Source: Trachythela sp. YZ-2020 (Eukaryota > Cnidaria > Anthozoa > Malacalcyonacea > Clavulariidae). Taken from it: 64,000 bases of DNA. This document shows positions 50,410-60,642 of the stretch, one piece after another; the stretch's first letter is position 1; each line of letters begins with the position of its first letter. The stretch lies in assembly GCA_016169945.1 (NCBI GenBank), contig JADLSH010000367.1, positions 1,860,001 through 1,924,000 of the forward strand, given 5' to 3'. The position numbers were made by a program, and so were the translations under genes. The notes under the pieces are model-generated. The model had not been told where the DNA came from and ran no database searches. It saw only the letters and a program-made list of their open reading frames with translations.

Positions 50410-50813
50410 ACGTTACCTCGATGCGTGAAAAACATATGACATCACTACCAGTGACAAACTGCAAAAATACCGGTAAATTTCCCTGCAACGACCGAACATA
50501 CTTTTTCAAGTGATCTAAGCACTGTCGTTCCTTGTCTGTGGCAGGCTCTGACTTAATTAATTTTAAAACCTTTTTGGTGGTTGGCTTCTTTGTGTCATAC
50601 ATATTTTCTACATCTTTAATGGATTGGAAATCTGGAAATAATTTCAAGGACTTAAGAATGGGGGCCCAGCAATTTTGAATTATTTCTTGATGAGCAATTT
50701 CAGACGAAATCTGCCTTATATTTTCCTTAGAGTGCTTTCGACCTCATTCTGAAAATGTGACATCATCTGCATACTTTCTATTTCTTCATTCAGTGTTAGT
50801 GATACAGCAGAAA
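50410..50813 (-). pseudogene. HECT-domain gene, 5' part of last exon, with one frame change
   Basis: The exon begins at acceptor TTTTTTAATAG (50813). After SAVSLTLNEEIESMQ the frame changes near 50,735, and continues with QISSEIAHQEIIQNCWAPIL, LKLFPDFQSIKD, then YVRSLQGNLPVFLQFVTGSD, a phrase typical of HECT C-lobes, to SRIEV at the LTR edge. The catalytic Cys region follows on the far side of the insertion (44053-44211). Upstream exons probably include 53862-54326. Confidence 0.72.
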
Positions 50814-51464
50814 CTATTAAAAAATATACACTTAATTTAAACTTAGTGACAATCATACAGTATATTTTTATAGTAATCAAGCATCCAGCTTATGTTCAAC
50901 GCCACATTGTTTTATTTTTAATAGAATTCTACCAGAAAATGGCATACTACACAGGAACTACATATTAAACACACTTGAGTCGAACCATCACAGCTTTCTT
51001 GGTTAGAGAACAAATATTTCAAAACGGTAATATACAGTACATTGATACTGTAGCAGGTTAATGTAATAATTAGGAAAACTTTAAATGATCTATTTGAAAC
51101 TCATTAAAATATGAATTTCAATGCTTGAATCTTAATGTAGATAAGCTGTAATAATATTAAGTTAAAGACATTTTATCTGTTATACCTCAATCAATTCCAC
51201 GCATAATATGTCGCGAACTCGCGATCCCCCCAAGCATTTGTTAGGAATTGGCTACTGCATGCCTCCACCCTCAGTATCGCTATTTGACCCCATAGTGGTT
51301 TTGTATCTAATTGCCAAATGGCAGGCATTTCTGAGTTGAGGCCCCCGAAGAAGGAGCACCCAACTATAGCAGTCTGTTTCTGCTGGCTTAAAATTATGTT
51401 GTCATAGGGCCCAGTGAAATTTTGCCAGGGCCCCACAAAATCTCTCTGCAGCCTAGCCTAGTTT
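50814..51464. other. Intron stretch, nothing recognised
   Basis: AT-rich intron of the HECT gene. A part at 51,190-51,440 has short reading frames (CC and GGCCC-rich) without a recognised product. Confidence 0.3.
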
Positions 51465-51800
51465 CTGGCCTTCCAGACGCGGATGTGAAATTTACAGGAG
51501 AACTAATGTGTGCTAGAAGCCCTTAGCACCCTGGCACATTTTGCAAATTTTTAATGCCTGATTCCAGGCTATTCTAAACATGGCATTTGAAAAATTAAAT
51601 ATCAATGATAGCAGATTCATTTATATTGTATCGTAAGTTATAATTGAAGTGTACTATTTGACCTGCTTAAGTCTTACTCATAGAAGGGCATATCTGTGGA
51701 TTGTGCTAGGCCTTCTCGCCTTCCAACCACTACCCAGGCTTCTCACTCCAGCGTACCAAGCATTGGGAAAGTGAAAGACCAGGAACTAGGCTATCTGCAG
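51465..51800. mobile_element. Dispersed repeat, inverted copy of 31485-31815
   Basis: Shares CTAGTTTCTGGCCTTCCAGA, CCAGGCTATTC, TAAATATCAATG and GTGCTAGGCCTTCT in inverse order with the earlier copy. No coding potential. Confidence 0.5.
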
Positions 51801-51843
51801 CACAGTGTTTGTTGTACAGTAACAATGGCAACTATATAATTAA

Positions 51844-52242
51844 CTATAATGTTTCAGGCTTACATTCAGGTACATCTCCTTCCTCTACAACCATGCTAAC
51901 CATGCTTGATTCTTCAGTATTTGCCTTGCTTGATTCTCCAGTCATTGCAACATCAGATTCTCTAGTTGCTGCCATACTCGATTCTCCGGTTGATGCCTTG
52001 CTCAATCCTCCAGTTACTGCAACAATACTGGACTCTGCAGTTACTGCTATGCTTGAGTATTCAGCTGATGCCATGCTCGATCCTTCAGTTATTGTAATAC
52101 TGGATTCTACAGTAACTGCCATATGCGATTCTTCATTTGCTGCCTTGCTTGATTCTCCAGTTATTGCAACATTGGATTCTCTAGTAGATACTACGCTGGA
52201 CTCTCCAGATGCTGCTTCGCTTGATTGTCCAGTTGATGCCAT
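51844..52242 (-). CDS. Candidate exon with Ser/Thr/Glu repeats
   Basis: The frame encodes about a dozen imperfect repeats of the type ESSMAVTxESSIAVTGESS, then EEGDVPE at a possible donor (GAAT|GTAAGC, near 51,860). The DNA repeat unit is about 30 bases (GATTCT/TCCAGTT). It lies on the strand of the HECT gene, between its first and last exons, so it may be an internal linker exon, or just a coding-looking minisatellite. A stop lies in frame shortly upstream of the first ATG. Confidence 0.35.
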   Translation of the reverse strand: MASTGQSSEAASGESSVVSTRESNVAITGESSKAANEESHMAVTVESSITITEGSSMASAEYSSIAVTAESSIVAVTGGLSKASTGESSMAATRESDVAMTGESSKANTEESSMVSMVVEEGDVPECKPETL

Positions 52243-53557
52243 GCTTTATTGGGCCTGCATATACTAAACAGTATAATATTATGGAAATCTATGAAACAGG
52301 CAACTACTAAGTGCCAGACAAAAAGCCTTTGCTCAAAACGTTGAAGTTTAATTGTTACAATTAATGCATCCAGTAGCGTAGGAACTGGGGGGGGGAGCAC
52401 AGGGGGCACATGCCCCTACGTTTTCTTCAAAGTGCCCTTTTCTCCAGCTAAAGCAATGAAAAAAGTGCCCTTTTCTAATGTTGCCGCAAGAGCTGAATAA
52501 TAAAACAATTGCTGGCTAATTTTGCCAACAAGGCTGAATAATAAGCAAAAATGTCTGCTGATGTTAACGAAGACTATCGAATAATAAGAAAAATGCTGGC
52601 TAATTTCATAATTATATAATTTTGGCAGATATGGCACCTCATAAGTTTCCTATCCAAGGCAAATATTCAGAAGTTGAAAAACCAGTTAAGTGGAATTGCA
52701 TGGCCTGATGTAAAAGAAAAATTGGTCATCCTTGCAAGATTCAGGTGTTTCTATCGGTCCTGCTACGAGGGAGGTAATGGGGTATTTTCGTGGTTCGTAT
52801 TGAGCTAATTTTATAACTCGTTCTTCGTTTCGTCAGCTTTTTATTAAACGTGTTTCGATCCTTCCATAAATGGCGTGCATCGTGTCTGTGGTTTATTCAA
52901 TATTTGTTTTCCGTTTTCAACAAAATTTGACAGAATTAGACGCCGTAAGGTGATGAAAACCGTAAAGAATACGAGAACCCGGCCGCATTGTGAGACGTAA
53001 AAGACTTTTAAATAGGATGGCTGCACGTTATAGACTACAAATAATTTTCCCCCTTGCTTCGGCACTTCCTTCTTTTATTTTTCGTGCTTCAGGATTATTG
53101 AATATTATTTTTGATTCATGCTTCAGGATTGGTACCCCCCCCATTACCCCCCCCCTCTGTTACGTATTGTTCACCCCCCCTGTAGCCTTATTTAGAATTA
53201 GTTCATAACTATAAAGACCTATAAAACAGACCTATACAACTTGCAGACAAAAACAGCCAATCACAAGGCATAACTATTTTAGAAATAATTGATGTTTTGA
53301 ACATTGTAAACAAAGTTGCTTTTATAATATACAGGTTGTCAATTTCATAGCTTGGTTTTGATATTCAATCACAACCAAATCCCAACAAGAAAACAATCTA
53401 GGAAAAGCAGGTTTGATCACTTTGATGCAGACCTAAGAGCCTATACAACTAAAATAACAATTTATAAGTTGTTTTGTCTGCAAATTTGAAATTTCTGATT
53501 ACAATTTACGTAGATAGTTACATATATATGTATAGGTTTATCATATGAGGAATCAGG
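52243..53557. other. Intron stretch with low-complexity parts
   Basis: GGGGGGGGG at 52,389 with GCACATGCCCCTACG resembles ends of a known type of short repeat; AAAGTGCCCTTTTCT is doubled at 52,430-52,480; C runs lie at 53,133-53,180. No gene recognised. Confidence 0.3.
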
Positions 53558-53819
53558 TGATATCAGTTTTATCGCTCGAGGACGATATCATTATTGTCAC
53601 GAGTGAGCGCAGCGAACGAGGGACAATTATGATATCGTACCGAGAAGGATAAACTGATATCACCGAGTCACGAGTGTGATACCCTTTTTATCACATACTA
53701 TAGTGCCTTTATCAGGGTGATATAAAGTAGCGGGAAATAAAAACGATATCGTCCCTAGGGACATATCGTTTTTATGTCATCCTGTTATCGCCATGATAAA
53801 GGCACAAGTATGTGATAAA
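53558..53819. repeat. Two adjacent foldbacks
   Basis: 53,558-53,685 (GGTGATATCAGTTTTATC pairing with GATAAACTGATATCACC) and 53,690-53,819 (TATCACATACTATAGTGCC pairing with GGCACAAGTATGTGATA, centre CCCTAGGG). Confidence 0.55.
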
Positions 53820-53861
53820 TAATGATATAGTAGTCATATTGATAAAATATTGAACTCATAC

Positions 53862-54326
53862 CTTATCTATTTTATCCGCAGAGTCAGGTTCACTGTCACT
53901 GCAGTATGATGGCCTGCACAAAAATTCCAAATAATCTTCTGTTTTGCAAACGTGGAAAGTAAGACGAGTGTATATCTTTTCAATCTCTTTCTTGTATTTT
54001 TCTAAGGTAAAGGACTCACTACTACCTGGCAGCGTATTAACTTTAGTTCGATCTGGGTACAATAGAGTAAATCCAAACGGTCCACCTGTTAATTCGCTGT
54101 TAAACTTTACGATTTTCTCCGCAGCTTTTTTCAGCAATTCTTCAGCACTAATGCTAGGGCAGACTGTAAGAGGCAATGAACTTCCTCTAACGAATTTTAA
54201 ATCATCATCGCGAAGTTTTCTCAGACCAATATTTATCGTAACTTCACTGGGCGTTTTATCTTTTCCCTTCGTTTTTATCTTCGCTTTCTTCGCCTTGGGT
54301 TTAAATCTCGAGGCAAAATTTTGCAT
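53862..54326 (-). CDS. Probable first coding exon of the HECT-type gene
   Basis: ATG at 54326 opens 155 codons ending at donor AAG|GTATGAG. A very basic N-terminus (RFKPKAKKAKIKTKGKDK) is followed by a folded domain: VTINIGLRKL, FVRGSSLPLTV, EELLKKAAEKIVKFN, FTLLYPDRTKVNTLPG, FTLEKYKKEIEKIYTRLTFH and a Ser/Asp-rich end. I recall this domain at the N-terminus of animal HECT proteins related to G2E3, which fits the HECT C-terminus found downstream on the same strand. A link between the two exons is inferred, not shown. Confidence 0.55.
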
Positions 54327-54484
54327 TGATAATTAAAGAAGAGCCACATTGGCTGCAAAACATTTCCACAATTGATTTTTTTCAATGAACTATATAAATC
54401 CACAAAAAAGAGAAACCACGTGCAAATTGGCGCCTGTAATACATGCGCGCGCACAGTTTTCAATTTAATGTTTGCATTTGACCT

Positions 54485-55320
54485 TTTTTAAGTTTGTATC
54501 GACCTTTTTATGTTTGCATCGTCTTATTTATGTTTGCATCGACTTTTTTATGTTTGCATCGACTTTTTTATGTTTGCATCGACTTTTTTTTTAAATTTGA
54601 ATCGACATTTTTTAAGTTTGCATTAGTTAACTTGTTTGCAGCGTGTGCCTTGTGGGCCATCGTACTACGTTTGCAACTAAGCGTGTACGCGTGATGACAA
54701 AACATGTTTTGACTAGATGCAAAGTTGAAACGATTACCCCTCAAACGCAAACGTTTATCAGCCAAACGTCTTAGCTTTAATGTTACGTGGAAAATGTGTT
54801 TGCTTACAACCATCTTCGACCTTCTGTCAACGGTAACGCTAGAACTTGGTTTCATAAAGTTTCTAGCGCAATTTGCAAGCATTTTTTCAATTCGGACAAA
54901 CAATTATTTTCGCATGACAATCTTAACTCGATTTAAAGTAAACAATTATTTGAATTACTGTACCGGCCAGACGCCCATTTCACGTTTACAAACTTTACTA
55001 CATTATTCGTTTTAATATGGTTTCTCAGGAATGGAGTGGTTTGGCCTGTTTCACGATATTAATGCTTTAAAAATTTTGCAACTGCGCGACAAGAATTGGT
55101 CTGCGAAAGTTCGATCACTTGATGTCGATAATCTTCAGACAAGGGACTCCTACTTTATAATTTCTTCCAAATTTATCGAGAATACATTTTGTATCATGTT
55201 TTTGAAACTTTATACGTTCATTTTTTTGAAACTTTTATGTTTGCGCGCAAAACTATTTATGTTTACAACGAATTATTTTAACTTTGCATCATGTTTTGTC
55301 ATCACGCGTACAACTACATT
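54485..55320. mobile_element. Repeat block: inverted minisatellite fragment plus TIR element
   Basis: 54,485-54,640 carries inverted units of the 40.8-kb minisatellite (TTTATGTTTGCATCGACTTT). Then GTACGCGTGATGACAAAACA at 54,686 is mirrored by TGTTTTGTCATCACGCGTAC at 55,291-55,310, giving an element of about 630 bases with no transposase. Frames inside are not protein-like. Confidence 0.5.
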
Positions 55321-56135
55321 TTAACTGTAAATTAGACAGCAAGACAAAACTTTGCGACGATGAAAATTCAGTTTTAGCTTTGTTTATACTTTGTAGTTTT
55401 TTTTCACTCCTAGTTAAATTCAATATGGGGGATTTATAAGGGCACGCGTGAGAAAAAGTGGAGACGTGATTCGTGATTCGTGATCAAGCACGCATTCTAT
55501 ATCTATTATTTCTATGGTCATTACACCACCGTGAAATTAGTCAACCGTGTGAAAACTAATTGTTCTTTGAGCAACGTTTTGCATATTCAAATCAATGAAA
55601 TCATGTTGCAGTTGCAATGATTGTGGCTGTTTGTAAAACACAAAGCCGGAATGTTTGATCAATTGCATATTTTGATATGCAAATATTTAAAACCTCCAGT
55701 CTCAGCTACATGTTATGATTCAAATGCAATTTTATCCGAACGCAGAAGGTGTCATTTGGCCACGCAGTCGACATTAAAATTGGCCTAATGTAATACAGTC
55801 TGAAGATAATCCAATTTCAATAGGATATATATTATGCAAACTTTTTCCAATTTACCGGTTGTTCATAATATCCGGCCAAAACGACATTTTCCATGACAAC
55901 GTTACTGAATATATGTAGAGTTTATGTATTTTCTCAATAGTCTTTGTGAAACCGAGTAACATATTAAAGGGCGAGATTCAACCTTACAGTGTGATTTGCA
56001 CATAACACATGGGACCTTAAAGATCAATTGAGGCACTGAGAATTGCATTCTGGCTGACACCAGACGATTTAATTCACTACTGGGACACACTTGTGACGCG
56101 GTCTTGTTCTAAATTAATGGCTCAATATTACCTAC
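55321..56135. other. Intron stretch, nothing recognised
   Basis: AT-rich, no exon or repeat recognised. Confidence 0.3.
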
Positions 56136-56264
56136 CGATTGGTGTTTCCCAAGTAACTTTCATCGAATACTTTCCATTGTCCTTAATAAATTGCACATTG
56201 TAATCTTTCTTCGTCAACGGTGAAAATCCGTGAACAGTGTCGATAATGTCGTTTTCGCTACAAC
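56136..56264 (-). CDS. Receptor-like gene, 129-base exon (FN3-like start)
   Basis: Acceptor TTATCCTGCTAG, donor ATCG|GTAGGT, phase 1 at both ends. Reads CSENDIIDTVHGFSPL...YNVQFIKDNGKYSMKV and TWETPI, a Cys followed by two strand-like stretches, ending with the W-x-P pattern of a fibronectin III-like strand B. It is the most upstream exon found; 19 kb separate it from the next. Confidence 0.55.
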
Positions 56265-56394
56265 CTAGCAGGATAAATACGAACAATCATACATGTGATC
56301 ATAATACCATACTTTGATATCCTATAAATATCTGTATCCTGAAGCACTGCACATTAGCTTTAGTTTAATAAGCGGTATTCTGCAACTTAATGCA

Positions 56395-56882
56395 CAGAGA
56401 CGTAGCCAGGTTTTCCAATCAAGGGGGGCCGAAAATTTTTTTGGGTGGGCCAACTCAAAAACGTTAATTATAACCAGCATGCCCATTTTGTATGTGTTGA
56501 CGGCGGGGGGGGGAAGTTAAAAAAATTTTCCTGGAATACTAACGTGCTCATTTGTTCCGACTTGTATTGTGTCCCGAATTTTTTTGTGCCGACTTGTATT
56601 GTTTTGTGCCGACTCAAATCTCGCTTCTGCCCACTAAATCTCCAAATACAATTCATGGGGGGGTTAGACACCCCGCCAAACCCCCCCGTAGATACGGTCC
56701 TGGCTGAAATACGCCCAAATTCTCAAAACATCATGTAGTAAAAGTAAAATATAATATTTGCATGACGTATAGCGTGAGAAAATAATAAAAATATTTTGCT
56801 GGTCACAATTTTACCAAGGGGGGGCCGAGAATTTCGCCAGAGGGGGCCCGGGCCCCGGGCCCCCCCTCTAGCTACGTCTCTG
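56395..56882. mobile_element. hAT-like non-autonomous element with 8-bp duplication
   Basis: Ends CAGAGACGTAGCCAG and CTAGCTACGTCTCTG are flanked by TTAATGCA on both sides (56387-56394, 56883-56890). CA(G)AG ends and an 8-bp target duplication are typical of hAT. The interior has G-rich parts (GGGGGGCC, GGGCCCGGGCCCCGGGCCC) and no transposase. Confidence 0.8.
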
Positions 56883-56919
56883 TTAATGCATGGGTATCGC
56901 ACTCTGGGTATCGCATGTT

Positions 56920-57066
56920 AAGGCTGTTTTCCACTGCACTCGTTCGTACCGAAACGTAGCGCATTTCTTTGTTTCCTGGGCACTCGGGTAGAACTAATGA
57001 CTTCGACACAAAAGAAAACGCTACGGTACGCTACGCTACGTTTGAAGCTAGTGGAAACGGCCTTTA
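56920..57066. repeat. Foldback with TACG-rich arms
   Basis: AAGGCTGTTTTCCACTGCAC... pairs with ...AGCTAGTGGAAACGGCCTTT; GTACCGAAACGTAGCG inside is mirrored by CGCTACGGTACGCTACG. No coding sequence. Confidence 0.5.
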
Positions 57067-57289
57067 GTGTACTATATTTTACAACTTGAAGAAGTGACAT
57101 GCAAGATCCCGATCAATATACGTCATTACAAGGACAAAAATGTTTATCTTCATGCTACAAAAAATCGTATATGACTCTAATCCTAGCATGAGTGCAGATC
57201 GAATAAACACGCGCAGAATTGTAATATTTAATATTTCATTATAGCGTTGGCAACGATTCTTGTATATAGCAGAAATAAATTGTAATCTA

Positions 57290-58519
57290 AGGGACCGGTC
57301 ATTATTTATGGCCGGGGTTTGGCCCGAAGAGAAAATATATCGGAACTCAAGAAAATCCTAACCCAACCTTTTATAAAACAAAAAAATATTCAACCCAACC
57401 ACTGGAAGGCAAAAAAACGAATTACCCCACCCAATGATCTAACAATTAATTGTGTTATATAAAGGTCGCATGTTAACACTTTCACTGTCATAGACACTCC
57501 TTTAATAATAAACTGCTTTTTTTTTTCCTTCAATATAACCTTTCCTTTTTTTACTTCGACTTCTGCTCAATTGTTCTCCTCGCTTTCCTTTGTCTCTCAC
57601 TGCTTTCAACTGAACACTCTCTCATCTTTTTTTGTAGTTGACTCATGACATCTTGAACATCCTGTGTTATTTGTTCAGTGTCTTTCAATAGATCTTCAAT
57701 TTTTGAAGAAAATTTCTCCACAAATAAGATCTCACTACTTGCCAGGGCTTTGCTTTTAATTCTGAATCATACAACTCTTTCTTCCTGGCCAACAGCTTTT
57801 CATTCATTTTTCATTTCATTTATTTAAATGCAGTTTTCATGTGTGCGAATGCTCGCTGGCTTTTCAAAACATCTTCAACTTTCACGTCTGATGGGAACTC
57901 TATATATCTTAATGGTACCTTCTTTGTAGGCAAAAAGATTCCTCTCAACTTTGTCAACATTGGACATAATTTCCCATCGAAACCTTCTTTGACCATCTAA
58001 ATATGCGTGAAACCTTGACTGTTTGGTAACATAGGCAGCATCATTTTCCTCTTTAGTCAAAGAGTTAAGCCTGTTTGTCTTGACATTTGGTATGAGGAAC
58101 TTCTTCCAAGGCTCTTCATCTTGAACAGATACGTCTTTTTGTTGATCGGTTTGTTTGGGTTTGGAAAGTGCCTTTTTGAATTTTAGGAGGTGACCTGGTA
58201 TTCAGATATTATTAAATTTATATTCAGATATTATTGTATAAAGGTTTATTTATAGCCATAGTAAGGAAAGCAAATCTGACAGTAGCAGTGATGAGGATAT
58301 ACCAATTGACATGTTAACCGATGATGACCTTTCATTGGAATAAACTTTATATATGTAGGATATAGATATTCAAACAATTTACTAGCATAAAAATTTTGTT
58401 TACCCAACTTTTTCCAATAGAATAATTTTTTTACACAACCTAAAACATGCTATTTATTTCATTTACCCAACCATTTTCTCTTCGGGCCCAACCCCGGCCA
58501 TAAATAATGACCGGTCCCT
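57290..58519. mobile_element. TIR element, AGGGACCGGTCATTATTTAT ends, 1.23 kb, with decayed ORF
   Basis: The 20-base terminus is identical with that of the element at 37548-39287, followed here by GGCCGGGGTT. AATCT flanks both sides. On the minus strand broken frames encode EPWKKFLIPNVKTNRLNSL, YVTKQSRFHAYLDGQRRFRW and, after a frame change, VEDVLKSQRAFAHMKTAFK with a stop, then a Lys/Glu-rich coiled coil (KLLARKKELYDSELKAKAL) to about 57,556. The proteins are unknown to me; they may be cargo or remnants of the element's own genes. Confidence 0.6.
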
Positions 58520-58578
58520 AATCTCTTCGCGTTCACGAATCACGACTTCGATTGGACGGTGAATATAAAATGAGCATG

Positions 58579-59004
58579 ATGACACGCATCCGTATTTTTC
58601 TGCTTCTGTCGACATTACTGGCTTCATGGATCCTCCTCATTGATTTCTCTTCAGTTTGTTGTTCAAGTAGAAACCAAAATCGCACGTTCTGCACCACAAC
58701 GAAGAACTCTCATGGACAATTCATTGGGTGATTGACGGAATTCTGGAGTCATAACAACAAAAAACATGATTGCATTATAACACAAGTACAAATACCCTTT
58801 TGTATAACCAAAGAATCACTCGTGTCTGATAAGATCGATGCCTTCGTAGATCATGACACCTTGTTATTTAAAACCAAACAGCGAAACAAGTTCCTGGCAG
58901 CAAGATTTAGATACTATCCAAACACTGACGCCTCTTTCAACGTAGAACGGAATCCAGGACCAACTGAATTGAAGGTGAAAATAGTCCAAATAAACCGCCA
59001 ATAG
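58579..59004 (+). pseudogene. LINE ORF start: hydrophobic leader and 2A-like motif
   Basis: At 58579 a short frame starts MTRIRIFLLLSTLLASWILL, signal-peptide-like, and stops at 58729. The next frame contains SFNVERNPGPT (codons at 58,936-58,965), close to the 2A ribosome-skipping consensus D-V-E-x-NPG-P but with Asn in place of the first Asp. Known: 2A sequences occur near the N-terminus of L2/CR1-type LINEs in several marine animals. With stops between the two parts the original leader is broken. Confidence 0.55.
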
Positions 59005-60642
59005 CACATAATTATGTGAACGTTACTGACTGCCTCACGTCTTTCGTGAAGATAGAAAGCATAAAACTGGAGATGGTGTTCTTATCGCTATAACGGATTC
59101 CTCTTTCAATGATGTCAAGCAAGTGGCCATTGATCAATATCCTGATCTGGAAATTGTTTGCGTTGAATGCACTGCGGGCAACGATATACGGACTCTCGTT
59201 GTTTGCTGTACAGACCTCCCAATTCTTCTCAGAAATGGTTACTCTCTTTTAAAGAATTCCTGGACTGGGCTGATTGTGTTTACGCCGAGAAAATAATCAT
59301 TACCGGTGATTTTAACTTTCCAAGAATCTCATGGTCAGAAAGTGGTGTGATACCTGAATATTTCTTCTACAATAAATTGTACGACCTGCATTACTTTAGT
59401 CAACTGATTAACATTCCAACACGAGAACAGAGCATTCTTGATCTTCTCATCGCAAACATCCCGGACAACTGTGGTAAATCGAAGCCATAATTTCATCAAA
59501 TACAACTTGTTCTCGGATCACAAATGCATACTCTTTGATTTCAAAGAAAAAGTAACAGCCTCTCACAAAATTAAGAGAACAATTTATGATTATAAACGTG
59601 CGGATTTTGTGGGGATGAACTCGTCTCTAGAAATGTTACAGTTTGATTGGATGACAAATGATTCCACATCTGATATTAACGATGATTGGATTTCTTGGAG
59701 AGACAGTTTTCTCACAATCGCTAACAATCACATTCCTCAGAAAACGATCAAAGGAAGACATAACCCACCATGGCTTACTGGCGAAATATTGAATGTGCTG
59801 AAAAAGAAGGAAACGTCTCTGTATTCCAACCCAAAACGTTTCTGGTCATTCTTTAAAACAAGCACTGGGTGCTGCCGCAGAATCCACAACAGGTTTCCAT
59901 CGCCATTGATAACACCCATTCCTCACGTAATGCACGGTATCAGCTCCGCCGGCTAATGTAGAAGAAACAGCCAACCTTTTCAATCGCTACTTCAACTCCG
60001 TGTTTTTGAAAGAGACTGAAGAGAACTGTCGCCCTATTTCACCTCTATCTAATGAAACCATCTCAGAGATAATCCTAGATCAATGCGAGGTACGAAACGC
60101 GCTCGACAATCTAAATCCCAACAAAGCCTTTGGTCCCGACAAAATAATTATCCATTTACTGAAAGAATGTTCTTCTAGCATCACCCCCTCCCTAACGCAT
60201 CTGTTCAATAAATCACTAAATTCTGGTAATCTACCGACAGAGTGAGAACTCTCCAAGTCATTCCACTACACAAAAATGGAAACAAAAGCTACGTTGAAAA
60301 CTATAGACCTATCTCTTTGATGTGTGTTGTTGCGAAGGTCCTCGAGCGTTGCATTCATAATCGACTGGTAGACCACGTTCAGAAAATGATTTCAGACGAT
60401 CAACATGGTTACCTAAGAGGGAAATCTTGCGCAAGTCAACTCCTTTCCGGGCTCGATCGTATTGATAAAACCTAGATATGGGAATGAAATTAAAATGATA
60501 TCTTGTACTTGGATATTGCCAAAGCCTTTAATACTGTTGACCACAAACCCCTTCTTCAGAAACTCCATCAATTCGGGATCACGGACAAAATTCTTAACTG
60601 GTTTACTAGTTACCTGAGAAGACGTCAACAGCGTGTATTAGT

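Larger units (their letters stand above)
32679..56264 (-). other. Receptor-like host gene: span of five in-phase exons
   Basis: Five exons with AG acceptors and GT donors join without a break of frame: 56136-56264 (phase 1 to 1), 36953-37056 (1 to 0), 34422-34484 (0 to 0), 33769-33838 (0 to 1) and 32679-32930 (1 to 1). Together they encode a Cys-containing beta-sandwich (fibronectin III-like: SMKVTWETP, GYWFRWLVYRD, TSCVVHVSE), a Ser/Thr-rich stalk, a transmembrane helix and a basic start of the cytoplasmic part. Layout and the single FN3-like domain recall cytokine-receptor or IL-17-receptor-like proteins; this identification is tentative. Signal peptide and cytoplasmic domain were not found. 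Introns hold most of the mobile elements and two other genes. Confidence 0.55.

Noticed and set aside
54725..55324. Two plus-strand frames of about 96 codons
   Set aside because: They lie between inverted ends of a non-autonomous element and show skewed, low-complexity composition.
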